64,000 nt of DNA, from the NCBI GenBank assembly GCA_963763305.1, contig CAVXNP010000001.1, positions 434,001-498,000 of the forward strand, in the 5' to 3' direction. Below, piece after piece: positions 18,952-27,861 of the stretch. The DNA comes from CAVXNP01 sp963763305 (GTDB lineage: Bacteria; Pseudomonadota; Gammaproteobacteria; Xanthomonadales; Rhodanobacteraceae). The notes below the pieces were generated by a model. It was not told the origin of the DNA, did not search any database, and saw only the letters and a program-made list of their open reading frames with translations. The translations under genes were made by a program, and so were the position numbers. Numbering within the stretch: position 1 is the stretch's first letter; each line of letters opens with the position of its first letter.

Positions 18952-20483
18952 ATGATACGAGATCTGTTTGCCACGCATGCCATCGAGTCCATGCCCCAAG
19001 TGGATGCGGGCGAGCCCGTCGAAGGCGGCGCGACCGGTGAGGTCACCCTCAAGCGCGTACTGACTGCACGACACCTGGTGATGCTGGGCATCGGTGCGGT
19101 GATCGGTGCCGGCATCTTCGCCATCACCGGCACGGCGGCGGCGCAGTTCGCCGGCCCTGCCCTGATCATCAGCTTCATTATCGCCGGCCGTGGCCTGCGG
19201 CCTGGCCGGCATGTGCTACGCGGAGTTCGCCGCGATGTTGCCGGTCTCCGGCAGCGCCTACTCCTACTCCTACGCAACCCTCGGCGAAGTGGTGGCATGG
19301 TTCGTCGGCTGGGCACTGGTGCTCGAATACCTGTTCGCCGCCTCGACCGTGGCGGTTGCATGGTCGGGCTACTTCGGCGAAATGCTGCGCATGCTCAGCT
19401 CGATGAGCGGGGTGAATTTCAATCTGCCCGGCCGCACTCTCGTCGGCGCCGCTCACCTTCGCCGAAGGTGGCCACAATCTGGTTTTCACCGGTTCCCTGA
19501 TCAACCTGCCGGCGATCCTCATCGTCGGCGCGATCAGCTGGCTGTGCTACCGCGGAATCACCCAATCAGCCACGGTGAACGCGATCATCGTTGCAATCAA
19601 GGTGATCGTGATCCTGCTGTTCCTGGTGGTGATGTTCAACTACATCAATGCCGACCTCTGGCATCCCTTCATCCCGGCCAACGAAGGCGGCTCGAAGTTT
19701 GGCTGGAGCGGCATCTATCGCGGCGCCACCCTGGTGTTCTTCGCCTACATCGGATTTGATGCGGTCTCCACCGCCGCTGGCGAAGCAAAGAATCCGCAGC
19801 GCGACATGCCGATCGGCATTCTCGGATCGCTGCTGATCTGTACGGTGCTGTACATCGCGATGGCTGCGGTGATGACGGGCACCACGCCGTTCCGCATGCT
19901 CAACACGCCCGAACCGGTTGCCACCGCGATCAACTACGTGCTCGGCAATGTTTCCCCCGGTAGCGCCTCGAGCTATCTGCTGGGCTCGCTGAAGATCCTG
20001 GTGGTGTTCGCCGCCCTGGCGGGTCTGAGCTCGGTGGTGCTGGTGATGCTGATGGGCCAGCCGCGCATCTTCTATTCGATGTCGCGTGACGGCTTGCTGC
20101 CCCCGGCACTGGGTCGGCTGCACTCGAAGCACCGTACGCCCTACATCGGCACCATCATGGTGGGCGTGATTGCCTGCGTCCTGGCCGGCCTGTTCCCGGT
20201 GGACGTGCTGGGCGACCTGGTTTCGATGGGCACCCTGCTGGCGTTCTCCACGGTGTGCATCGGCGTGCTGGTGTTGCGCCGGACGCGGCCGGAACTGCCG
20301 CGCGCATTCCGCGTGCCGCTACCGTGGCTGGTCTGTCCGCTGGGCGCCATCGCCTGCCTGTTCCTGTTCTGGCAGGCATTCGTGGTGCGCTGGCCGCTGC
20401 TGGTGAGCTGGATCGTGATCGGCTTCCTGATCTACGGTTTCTACGGCTACCGTCACAGCAAGTTGCGCCAACGCGCACAGTGA
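18952..20483 (+). CDS. APC-family amino-acid permease, frame interrupted twice
   Basis: Inner-membrane amino-acid/proton transporter close to the YfnA/CAT type and a paralogue of the next gene. Frame 1 runs to 19188 (VMLGIGAVIGAGIFAITGTA), frame 2 to about 19432 (MCYAEFAAMLPVSGSAYSYS, VAWFVGWALVLEYLF), frame 3 to the stop (FFAYIGFDAVSTAAGEAKNP, PRIFYSMSRDGLLPP). Both breaks are one extra C: GGCCGTGG for GGCGTGG at 19188/19189 and GGCCGCAC for GGCGCAC at 19432/19433. Corrected length is 509 residues with about 12 helices, matching the paralogue. Confidence 0.9.
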
Positions 20484-20567
20484 CCTCCCGCGGCCGGTGC
20501 TCAAGACACCGGCCGCGTCGTTTACGGGGTTCCGACAACGGACCTTGACGTCCTGCCCTCAAAGATC

Positions 20568-22058
20568 ATGCCCATGCTCAAGCAGCTGCTCGCCCGCAAG
20601 ACCGATTTCACCGACGCCGACGACACGCATGGCCCCGGCCTGCGCCGCACCCTCGGGCCCTGGGGCCTGACCGCACTTGGCATCGGCGCGGTGATCGGCG
20701 GCGGCATCTTCGTGATCACCGGCCAGGCGGCGGCCGAACACGCCGGGCCGGCGGTGATCCTGGCCTTCATCATGGCGGCGGTGTGCAGCACCTTCACTGC
20801 CCTGTGCTACGCCGAGTTCGCCACCATGATCCCGGTCTCAGGCAGCGCCTACTCGTATGCGTACGCCACCCTGGGTGAGCTGGCGGCCTGGTTCATCGGC
20901 TGGAACCTGGTGCTGGAATACGGCGTCTCCGCCTCGGCGGTGGCGGTCAGCTGGACCGGCTATTTCCTGAGCCTGCTTGCCCACATCGGCCAGACCTTCA
21001 ACATGGACCTGAGCCTGCCCAGCGCGCTGACCAGTGCGCCGCTGGCGTTCACCGCCGACCACCATCTGGTCGCCACCGGCGCCCTGTTCAACCTGCCGGC
21101 GGTGATCATCGTGCTGCTGCTGACCTGGCTGTGCTACGTGGGCATCCGTGAGTCCAGCTGGGTCAATGCGGCGATGGTGCTGCTGAAGGTGGGCCTGATC
21201 GTGCTGGTGATCGTGGTCGGCTGGCGCTACGTGGATCCGTCCAACTGGCATCCGTTCATCCCCGAGCCCGAAGGCCCGGACAAGTACGGCTGGGCCGGCG
21301 TGCTGCGCGGCGCGGCGATGGTGTTCTTCGCCTACATCGGTTTCGAGGCCACCTCGGTCGCCGCGCAGGAATCGCGCAATCCGCAGCGCGACCTGCCGAT
21401 CGGCATCCTCGCTTCACTGGGCATCTGCACCGTGCTGTACATCGCCATGTCGGCGGTGATGACCGGCCTGACCCCGTTCACGCTGCTGGGCACCAACGAG
21501 CCGGTGGTCACCGCGCTGCAGGGCCACCCGCAGCTGGGCTGGCTGCGCTGGCTGGTGGAGCTGGGCGCGCTGCTGGGCCTGTCCTCGGTGGTGCTGGTGA
21601 TGATCATCGCGCAGCCGCGCATCTTCATGATCATGGGCCGCGACGGCATGCTGCCGCCGGTGTTCGCCAAGGTGCACCCGCGCTACCGCACGCCGCACAT
21701 CAACACCCTGATCACCGGCGCCGGCATCGCGCTGCTGGCGGCGATCTTTCCGCTGGACATCCTTGGCGACCTTGTCTCGATGGGCACGCTGATCGCGTTC
21801 ATCGCCGTCTGCGCCGGCGTGTGGATCCTGCGTCACACCCGCCCGGAGCTGCCGCGCAGCTTCCGCGTGCCGTGGGCACCGGTGATCTGCACGCTGGGCA
21901 TCCTCAGCTGCATGACTCTGCTCAGCACGATGACCTGGCTCAACTGGGGTCTGATGCTGGCGTGGACCGCGATCGGCCTGGTGATCTACTTCGGGTACGG
22001 GTTGCGGCACAGTGGACTGCGCCAGCGCGCGAGTACCCCCAAGGCACCCGGGGCATAA
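20568..22058 (+). CDS. APC-family cationic amino-acid transporter-like permease
   Basis: 496 residues, about 12 membrane helices. Consensus motif in helix 1 is LGIGAVIGGGIFVITG; CYAEFATMIPVSGSAYSYAY, FFAYIGFEATSVAAQESRNP and QPRIFMIMGRDGMLPP are conserved with the preceding gene, so the two arose by tandem duplication. The family (YfnA, CAT) imports amino acids with protons; substrate not predictable. An 84-base gap separates it from its paralogue. Start could also be the ATG at 20574. Confidence 0.93.
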   Translation: MPMLKQLLARKTDFTDADDTHGPGLRRTLGPWGLTALGIGAVIGGGIFVITGQAAAEHAGPAVILAFIMAAVCSTFTALCYAEFATMIPVSGSAYSYAYATLGELAAWFIGWNLVLEYGVSASAVAVSWTGYFLSLLAHIGQTFNMDLSLPSALTSAPLAFTADHHLVATGALFNLPAVIIVLLLTWLCYVGIRESSWVNAAMVLLKVGLIVLVIVVGWRYVDPSNWHPFIPEPEGPDKYGWAGVLRGAAMVFFAYIGFEATSVAAQESRNPQRDLPIGILASLGICTVLYIAMSAVMTGLTPFTLLGTNEPVVTALQGHPQLGWLRWLVELGALLGLSSVVLVMIIAQPRIFMIMGRDGMLPPVFAKVHPRYRTPHINTLITGAGIALLAAIFPLDILGDLVSMGTLIAFIAVCAGVWILRHTRPELPRSFRVPWAPVICTLGILSCMTLLSTMTWLNWGLMLAWTAIGLVIYFGYGLRHSGLRQRASTPKAPGA

Positions 22059-22455
22059 GTTCAGGGAACGGCGCCGAACGCCGGCGAACTGCCGAGTCAG
22101 CTCGCAGGCGTTTGACTCGAAATAATCTCTGCAGCGCTGAGACTTTATACGCAAGTCATTGTTTTTGCTCGTTTTAACGAGAATTTTTCGGGCAATTTTC
22201 GGCTCGGAGCCGCCCTATCCAGCCACGGCGGGAGTATCATCTCCAGTCCGCGGGTTGATCACTTGGCAGTGGGCCCCGGATCGTTGCCCGACGCGTCAGG
22301 CGGGTCAGCTCCTCAGCCTGACGCGTCCGGGCGACACTTTTAGCGGCCGGCCTGGCCACCCTGCTGCTCTCCCGAACACCGGCTCTCGACGCTCCCGTCC
22401 AGCGCGTCCGATCACGCGGCATGCACCGCGACGATCCTGATGAATCTCGCGCATG
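22059..22455. other. intergenic region with a long perfect hairpin
   Basis: No gene seen. An AT-rich stretch at 22150-22200 includes CTCGTTTTAACGAG followed by AATTTTT (22168-22187), a weak terminator candidate for the permease. At 22290-22327 GACGCGTCAGGC and GCCTGACGCGTC form a 12-base perfect inverted repeat around a 14-base loop, with a short T-run at 22337. No tRNA features. Confidence 0.5.
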
Positions 22456-22478
22456 AAAAAGCCGACCTTGCGGTCGGC
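22456..22478 (-). terminator. rho-independent terminator of the HiPIP gene
   Basis: On the minus strand GCCGACC-gcaa-GGTCGGC is followed directly by TTTTT. It lies 28 bases after the HiPIP stop codon. Confidence 0.85.
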
Positions 22479-22505
22479 CTCTTCGGGTGCAGCCAACGGC
22501 GGTGA

Positions 22506-22838
22506 TCAGGCTTTCTTGTTGACGTGCGACACGCACCAGCCCTTGGCATTGACCGCCTTGCCCGGAAACAGTTGGCAGGGGCCGTAACCGGTCGGACCGC
22601 CGGAGTAGAACTGGCAATTGGCGCAGACCGCGTCGGCGGTACGCTTGGGGTTCGGCGTCTTGCTGGCATCCTCGACGTAGCCGAGCGCCTTGGCGGTCGG
22701 ATCGTCCGGCGACAGGTGCGGCAGGTCCGCCGCGCGCAGAAGGCGCGGCATGCCACCGACCAGCACGGCCGCGGCGGTGGTACCGGCGGCCACCTTGAGG
22801 AAACGGCGGCGCGATTCGAGATCTTTTTCGTGCGACAT
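22506..22838 (-). CDS. high-potential iron-sulfur protein (HiPIP)
   Basis: 110 residues from 22838, preceded by GGAGG. A Tat signal (ESRRRFLKVAAGTTAAAVLVGG) exports the folded protein to the periplasm. The mature part carries four cysteines for one [4Fe-4S] cluster in the HiPIP pattern (CANC...C...C: ADAVCANCQFYSG, GPCQLFPG, GWCVSHV). HiPIPs are soluble electron carriers to terminal oxidases or reaction centres. Single gene with its own terminator, divergent from the methionine-salvage genes. Confidence 0.93.
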   Translation of the reverse strand: MSHEKDLESRRRFLKVAAGTTAAAVLVGGMPRLLRAADLPHLSPDDPTAKALGYVEDASKTPNPKRTADAVCANCQFYSGGPTGYGPCQLFPGKAVNAKGWCVSHVNKKA

Positions 22839-22925
22839 AAAACCTCCATCAGGACACACAACAACCGCATCTGCGGCGCTACTCCGTTGATAGTACGCCG
22901 CAAAGCGAAACGCCGTGTGACTTGC

Positions 22926-22944
22926 GAGAATGGCTCTCATTACG
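22926..22944. promoter_or_regulatory. Fur-box-like sequence between HiPIP and mtnB
   Basis: GAGAATGGCTCTCATTACG matches 12 of 19 positions of the classical Fur box (GATAATGATAATCATTATC), including AATG in the left half and TCATTA in the right half. It lies between an iron-sulfur protein gene and the salvage genes, one of which (mtnD) encodes a metal-dependent dioxygenase. A weak match found by eye; iron regulation is only suggested. Confidence 0.3.
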
Positions 22945-22968
22945 CCAGATCGCCGTGCCGGCACGTGT

Positions 22969-22997
22969 TATAGTCCCCCACCGTTTGGACGTCCAAA
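22969..22997 (+). promoter_or_regulatory. mtnB promoter -10 and 14-base operator-like palindrome
   Basis: TATAGT at 22969-22974 is a good -10 element without a clear -35. Immediately downstream, 5 bases before the mtnB ATG, is the perfect palindrome TTTGGACGTCCAAA (22984-22997), placed where a repressor would block transcription start. Its core GACGTC resembles the MetJ half-site, but the flanks do not match a MetJ box, so the regulator is unassigned. Confidence 0.5.
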
Positions 22998-23001
22998 ATC
23001 C

Positions 23002-23649
23002 ATGACCCGATCTGATCCCGACAGCCACGACCCCACCGCGTTCAACCGCTGCGCCGACGCGCTGGCCGAGGCCGCCCGGGAGCTGGCAGCAGCAGGCTGG
23101 ACGCCGGCCACAAGCAGCAATTTCTCCATGCGGCTGGACCCCTCGCACCTGGTGATCACGGTGTCCGGGCGCGACAAGGGCAAGCTTGGCCGCGACGATT
23201 TCATGCGGGTGGACATGCAGGGCCAGCCGGTCGGCACCACCGCCCGACCCAGCGCCGAAACCGCCCTGCACACCCAGATCTACCGGCTCGATCCCACCGC
23301 TCAGGTGGTGCTGCACACCCACTCGCGCACGCAAAGCGTAGCCTCGCGATTGTTCGCGCGCGACGGCGTGATCAAGCTGCAGGGGTGGGAGCTGCAAAAA
23401 GCCATCAGTGGCCACACCACGCACGAGGACACCCTGGAGATCCCGGTGTTCGCCAACACCCAGCAGATGCCCGAGCTGGTCGCCCGGGTGGATGCCTGGT
23501 GCGCCGCCGGCAAGCCGCTGCACGCCTACCTGATCGACGGCCACGGCATCTACGCCTGGGGCCGCGACATGGCCGAGGCACGCCGCCACCTGGAGGCGCT
23601 GGAGTTCCTGCTCGGCTGCGAACTGGACCTGAGGAGGCTTTCCGCATGA
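23002..23649 (+). CDS. mtnB: methylthioribulose-1-phosphate dehydratase
   Basis: 215 residues from 23002. Class-II aldolase fold with zinc ligands in VLHTHSRTQS (His105, His107) and the later DGHGIYAWG. The family block GWTPATSSNFSMRL at 32-45 distinguishes MtnB from sugar aldolases. It dehydrates 5-methylthioribulose-1-phosphate in the methionine salvage pathway. The stop overlaps the mtnD start by 4 bases (ATGA at 23646). Confidence 0.95.
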   Translation: MTRSDPDSHDPTAFNRCADALAEAARELAAAGWTPATSSNFSMRLDPSHLVITVSGRDKGKLGRDDFMRVDMQGQPVGTTARPSAETALHTQIYRLDPTAQVVLHTHSRTQSVASRLFARDGVIKLQGWELQKAISGHTTHEDTLEIPVFANTQQMPELVARVDAWCAAGKPLHAYLIDGHGIYAWGRDMAEARRHLEALEFLLGCELDLRRLSA

Positions 23650-24203
23650 CCCGCCTGCGCATTTTCGACGACCACCGCCCCGAGCAGCCGCTGCGCGTGC
23701 TGCAGGCACCCGACGCGATCGCGAGCGAGCTGGCCGCGGTCGGTATCCGCTTCGAGCAGTGGGAAGCCAGCCAGCCGGTACAGCCCGGTGCCAGCCAGGA
23801 GGCGGTGATCGCCGCCTACCGAAGCGACATCGACCGCCTGATGGCCGACGAGGGCTACCAGTCGGTGGACGTCATCAGCCTCACGCCGGATCACCCCGAC
23901 CGTGCCACGCTGCGCCAGAAGTTCCTCAGCGAGCACGTGCACAGCGAAGACGAGGTGCGCTTCTTCGTTGCCGGCAGCGGCCAGTTCACCCTGCACATCG
24001 GCGACAAGGTCTACGACGTGCTGTGCGAAGCCGGCGACCTGATCGGCGTGCCGGATGGCACGCCGCACTGGTTCGACATGAGCGAATCACCCTACTTCGT
24101 CGCCATCCGCCTGTTCACCAACAAGGACGGCTGGGTCGCCAACTTCACCGGCCAGGACATCGCCCAGCGCTTCCCGCGGATGGAACCCGCCCCGCGCGCC
24201 TGA
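23646..24203 (+). CDS. mtnD: acireductone dioxygenase
   Basis: 185 residues. Cupin with the metal ligands His97, His99, Glu103 (SEHVHSEDEVRFF) and His141 (GTPHWFDM). With Fe it forms the methionine keto acid precursor; with Ni it yields methylthiopropionate. Translationally coupled to mtnB. A REP array separates it from mtnC. Confidence 0.95.
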   Translation: MTRLRIFDDHRPEQPLRVLQAPDAIASELAAVGIRFEQWEASQPVQPGASQEAVIAAYRSDIDRLMADEGYQSVDVISLTPDHPDRATLRQKFLSEHVHSEDEVRFFVAGSGQFTLHIGDKVYDVLCEAGDLIGVPDGTPHWFDMSESPYFVAIRLFTNKDGWVANFTGQDIAQRFPRMEPAPRA

Positions 24204-24281
24204 TCGCTCCCAAAGCCCTGCCAGGAACGTCCAGGCCACGCTGCGGATCCGCGGCTGCCGCGCGCCTGCGTGCGCGCTTGC

Positions 24282-24663
24282 GTAGGGTGGGCTTCAGCCC
24301 ACCAGCTCTTGCCCGGCTTTTCCGCGCTGTTGGCCTGGTGGGCTGAAGAGCCCACCCTACCCGGGACCGGCAGGCGCGCGCGGCGCCCATGCTCCTCCGC
24401 ACCCCCGACGCGCGCGGCAACACCCCAGCCGACCGCATGCACAACGCGACCGCGCTCTGCGTAGGGTGGGCTTCAGCCCACCAGCTCTTGCCCGGCTTTT
24501 CCGCGCTGTTGGCCTGGTGGGCTGAAGCCCACCCTACCCGGGATCAGCAGCGTGCGGCGGCGCCCATGCTCCTCCGCACGCCAGACGCGCGCGACAACGC
24601 CCCAGCGCGACCGCATCCGCAACCCGACCACGCTCTGCGTAGGGTGGGCTTCAGCCCACCAGC
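24282..24663. repeat. tandem array of GTAG-REP pairs inside the mtn cluster, about 178-base period
   Basis: Units start at 24282, 24461 and 24639 (third truncated). Each has GTAGGGTGGGCTTCAGCC and its inverse around CTCTTGCCCGGC / TTTTCCGCGCTGTTGGCC, then a linker with CCATGCTCCTCCGCAC. The first inverse arm carries a 2-base insertion (GAAGAGCCC). The array lies between mtnD and mtnC in what would otherwise be a compact operon. Confidence 0.9.
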
Positions 24664-24764
24664 CCTCCCCTCAACAAGAACCCGTGACCTCGCCCCCGCC
24701 CGTGGCGCAGACGCCAGCGGCCATGCCCCGCTATGCTTGCAGCTCCCCCGCCATACCGCATGCC

Positions 24765-25451
24765 ATGACCTCGATCCGCGCCATCGTCACCGACATCGAA
24801 GGCACCACCAGCTCGATCAGCTTCGTGCGCGACGTGCTGTTTCCCTATGCGCGCAAGCGCCTGCCCGCCTTCGTCGAAACCCACGCCGACCGACCCGAAG
24901 TGCAGCACTGGCTGCACGAGGCCGCCAAGGAGGCCGGCTTCGTGGAGGCCAGCCGGCAGGAAATCATCGAACTGCTGCTGCGCTGGATCGACGAGGACCG
25001 CAAATCCACCGCGCTCAAGGCGCTGCAGGGCATGATCTGGCAGGAAGGCTACGAGAACGGCGAGTACCGCGCGCACCTCTACCCGGAAGTGGGCGACCGG
25101 CTGCGCGCCTGGCGCGCCGAAGGCCTGCACCTGTACGTGTATTCCTCCGGGTCCGTGCCGGCGCAGAAGCTGTTCTTCGCGCACAGCGTGGACGGCGACC
25201 TCACGCCGCTGTTCGCCGGCTACTTCGATACCGAGACCGGCCCCAAGCGCGAACGCGCCTCTTACCAGCGCATCGCCGAGGCGATCGGCGAGCGCCCCGA
25301 GCACCTGCTGTTCCTCTCCGACATCGTCGAGGAGCTGGACGCGGCCCGCGCTGCCGGCCTGCAGACCGGCTGGCTGGTGCGTGCGCCCGAGCGCATCCCG
25401 GCCGCGCCGTCGCACCCGGCCTACGCCGACTTCGACGCCGTCACGCCCTGA
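24765..25451 (+). CDS. mtnC: enolase-phosphatase E1
   Basis: 228 residues from 24765 (MTSIRAIVTDIEGTTSSISF). HAD-superfamily: nucleophile region VTDIEGTTSS (Asp10, Glu12), motif II YVYSSGSVPAQKLFF, motif III/IV LFLSDIVEELDAARAAG. It enolises and dephosphorylates diketomethylthiopentyl phosphate to acireductone, the substrate of MtnD. Longer upstream frames run through the REP array and were rejected. Confidence 0.95.
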   Translation: MTSIRAIVTDIEGTTSSISFVRDVLFPYARKRLPAFVETHADRPEVQHWLHEAAKEAGFVEASRQEIIELLLRWIDEDRKSTALKALQGMIWQEGYENGEYRAHLYPEVGDRLRAWRAEGLHLYVYSSGSVPAQKLFFAHSVDGDLTPLFAGYFDTETGPKRERASYQRIAEAIGERPEHLLFLSDIVEELDAARAAGLQTGWLVRAPERIPAAPSHPAYADFDAVTP

Positions 25452-25464
25452 CCCTGCGATCACC

Positions 25465-26463
25465 ATGCACCGTGTCCTGACCCTGCTGCTTGCCTTTGCC
25501 CTGGGTGTCCTGGCCACCGCGCTGTGGCAAGCCCGCGAGCGCACCCCACAGGCCAGCGCCACGGTGGTCACCGCCGCACCGGGCCCCACCGCTGCGCTGC
25601 CACAGGCCGCGACCGCGCCCGCCAGCTACCCGCCCGACCGCTGGCCGGCCCGGGCACCCACGCCCGAGCAGGTCCTCTACAACCAGCCGGCCCTGCTGGA
25701 CACGGCCGTACACACGCTCAGCCCGCGTCAGCCCGGGCGTCCCAACCTCTACCTGCTGGTATTCGCCGCCGACGGCAGCGAGGACGTTTTCCACAACGAA
25801 GCGGACTACGCCGCGCGGCTGTTCCGCCAGCGCTTTGGCCCGGCCACCCACGCGCTGGTGCTGGAGAACAACCCGGCCACGCTGGAAACCCGCCCGCTGG
25901 CCAACTGGAGCAACCTGGAGCACGCGCTGGACGCGCTGGCCAAGGTGATGGACCCGCAGCAGGACATCCTGATGCTGTACCTCACCACCCATGGCAGCCA
26001 CGACCACACCCTGCTGGTGGACATGGATCCGCTGCCGCTCGACCAGATTGGCGCCGCCGACCTGGCCGACATCCTGGCCGAGCAACCGTTCAAGTGGAAG
26101 GTGGTGGTGGTCAACGCCTGCTACTCCGGCGGCTTCATCCCCGAGCTCAAGGGGCCGGGCACGCTGGTACTCACCGCCGCGCGCAGCGACCGCAGCTCGT
26201 TCGGCTGCGGCAGCGAATCGAAGATCACCTACTTCGGCCACGCCTGGCTGGTGAATGCACTCAACCAGACGAGCGGCTTCATCGACGCGTTTGGGCAAGC
26301 CAGGAGGGAAATCGCCGGCTGGGAAAAGCAGGACCAGCTCACCCCGTCCCAACCGCAGATCGACGTGGGCGCCGGCATCCAGGCGCAGCTGGAGCGTTGG
26401 CGGCAGCATGTCGACGCCGGTCCGCCGGTGCCATTCAAGCCTGCTCGGTCGGCAGCGCGCTGA
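25465..26463 (+). CDS. membrane-anchored C13 (legumain-like) cysteine peptidase
   Basis: 332 residues from 25465. An N-terminal membrane anchor or signal (LLLAFALGVLATALW) is followed by a Pro/Ala-rich linker to about 70 and a caspase-like peptidase domain. The catalytic dyad is visible: His176 in LYLTTHGSHDH and Cys219 in VVVNACYSGGFIP. Related clan CD enzymes cleave after Asn/Asp or other specific residues. Bacterial members are poorly characterised, so role and substrate are unknown. It starts 13 bases after mtnC and overlaps the convergent VOC gene by 29 bases. Confidence 0.85.
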   Translation: MHRVLTLLLAFALGVLATALWQARERTPQASATVVTAAPGPTAALPQAATAPASYPPDRWPARAPTPEQVLYNQPALLDTAVHTLSPRQPGRPNLYLLVFAADGSEDVFHNEADYAARLFRQRFGPATHALVLENNPATLETRPLANWSNLEHALDALAKVMDPQQDILMLYLTTHGSHDHTLLVDMDPLPLDQIGAADLADILAEQPFKWKVVVVNACYSGGFIPELKGPGTLVLTAARSDRSSFGCGSESKITYFGHAWLVNALNQTSGFIDAFGQARREIAGWEKQDQLTPSQPQIDVGAGIQAQLERWRQHVDAGPPVPFKPARSAAR

Positions 26464-26830
26464 TCATCACGTAATACCCGTCCGGGTCCCTCAGCGCGAA
26501 TTCCACCGTCCCGGTGCCCGGGTTCAGATGCGGCGCTTCTTCCAGGCGGGGCGCCAACGCACGTGCTGCGGCAAGCGCCCGGTCAAAATCGTCCACCCGG
26601 AAAAACAGGATCAAGCCGTTGCCTGGCCCAGACGCCGAAGGACCGGCCAACGGCGGATGCTCATGCGCGCCCCACTGATGCAGGCACAGCAGCACCGTTC
26701 CGTCCGCGTCCGCGATCTGGCCGAAGTGGGCATGCGCCGGGCGCGTGGCCGGCTGGCCAAGCAGCGTCTGGTACCAGGCAAAGCTGGCTGCCACATCGGC
26801 CACCCCGATGATCGTCCACAAGCGCTTCAT
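26435..26830 (-). CDS. VOC family (glyoxalase/bleomycin-resistance fold) protein
   Basis: 131 residues from 26830 (MKRLWTIIGVADVAASFAWYQ). Two beta-alpha-beta-beta-beta modules: ADVAASFAWYQTLLGQPATR, FFRVDDFDRALAAARAL, and the final EFALRDPDGYYVMIS with the usual metal-ligand Glu region. Substrate unknown. It converges on the C13 peptidase gene and precedes a MAPEG gene in the opposite order. Confidence 0.88.
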   Translation of the reverse strand: MKRLWTIIGVADVAASFAWYQTLLGQPATRPAHAHFGQIADADGTVLLCLHQWGAHEHPPLAGPSASGPGNGLILFFRVDDFDRALAAARALAPRLEEAPHLNPGTGTVEFALRDPDGYYVMISALPTEQA

Positions 26831-26953
26831 GGATCTCTCTCCTTCGGTCGGCGGGATCGGATGGCAACCCGGCAACGCATTGCCAGCCGTTGCCACAAAC
26901 AACCGGCCACATGGTAGCCGTGCATGCGACCAGCGGCCCCTTCCACCACCCGC

Positions 26954-27367
26954 TCAGATCAGCGACAGCGCCATCACCACCAGGCTGCCCAGCGCCACCA
27001 GCCACACCGCCGACCGCAGCAACGGAATGCCGCTGACGTACGCCGGCACGTACACGATGCGCGCGATCAGGAACACCCACGCAGCCTGTGTCGCCGCGCC
27101 GGTGTCGCCACCCTTGATCAACACCAGCAACGCCAGCGCCAGGAAGATGGGCAGCGACTCGCGCAGGTTCTCCTTGGCGCGGTCCAGCCGGCCCGCCACC
27201 ACCGAAAGCTCGGGCAGCCGATCACGCGTGCCCAGGATGCCGCGCAGGTCGAAACCGAAGCGGGACGTCTCCTGCAGGAATATCTGGAGCACGTACAGCG
27301 CCAACACCAGAAGAATGGTCTCGGTCAGCGTCATCGGCTTCGGTCCCTTGGTGAAGTGGTCGAGCAT
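26954..27367 (-). CDS. MAPEG family membrane protein
   Basis: 137 residues from 27367 (MLDHFTKGPK); an alternative start is 27334 (MTLTETILLV). Four predicted helices with the MAPEG block RLDRAKENLRESLPIFLAL after helix 1 and YVPAYVSGIPLLRSAVW near helix 4. Family members are glutathione-dependent or related membrane enzymes; bacterial function is mostly unknown. Lies between two VOC genes, all on the minus strand. Confidence 0.85.
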   Translation of the reverse strand: MLDHFTKGPKPMTLTETILLVLALYVLQIFLQETSRFGFDLRGILGTRDRLPELSVVAGRLDRAKENLRESLPIFLALALLVLIKGGDTGAATQAAWVFLIARIVYVPAYVSGIPLLRSAVWLVALGSLVVMALSLI

Positions 27368-27474
27368 CGGCACGTCCCGAGGCCGCAGCACCAGTCGCAA
27401 TACCGAGGATATCTGTCGGGCAGCCCGGTCGAGTGGAAGGCCCCGGCGCGCGCCGCCCGCCACTGCCTGGCCGT

Positions 27475-27861
27475 TCATTGACCCACGGGTGGTTGCCAGA
27501 GCTCCACCTTGTTCCCCTCCGGATCGATCACCCAGCCAAACAGGCCGTACTCGGACTCGTCGATCTTCTCCAGCACGTTGCAGCCCTCGTCGCGCAATGC
27601 CTGGACCAGGCCACGAAGATCCTCCACCCGGTAATTGACCATGAACGGCGCCGTGCCGGGCGCGAACTGGTCGCTTTGTTCCGACCCGATCGACCAGGCC
27701 GTGGTCCCGCCCACCGGCGTCCCCTCGGCGTCGGTCCAGTCGAAGGCGGCGCCGCCCCAGGGCTGGACATCGATACCCAGATGCCTGCGGTACCAGGCCT
27801 GCAACGCCGGAGCGTCCTTGGCCTTGAAGAAGATGCCGCCAATGCCGGTGACTCGTTTCAT
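27475..27861 (-). CDS. VOC family protein
   Basis: 128 residues. Conserved blocks: IGGIFFKAKDAPALQAWYRR, LGIDVQPWGGAAFDW, NYRVEDLRGLVQALRDEG, FGWVIDPEGNKVELWQP (terminal metal-ligand Glu). Small single-domain member similar to lactoylglutathione-lyase-like proteins; substrate unknown. A ribosome site GGAGG precedes the start. Confidence 0.88.
   Translation of the reverse strand: MKRVTGIGGIFFKAKDAPALQAWYRRHLGIDVQPWGGAAFDWTDAEGTPVGGTTAWSIGSEQSDQFAPGTAPFMVNYRVEDLRGLVQALRDEGCNVLEKIDESEYGLFGWVIDPEGNKVELWQPPVGQ

Noticed and set aside
22984..22997. Calling the mtnB palindrome a MetJ box
   Set aside because: Only the GACGTC core fits; no tandem 8-base boxes.
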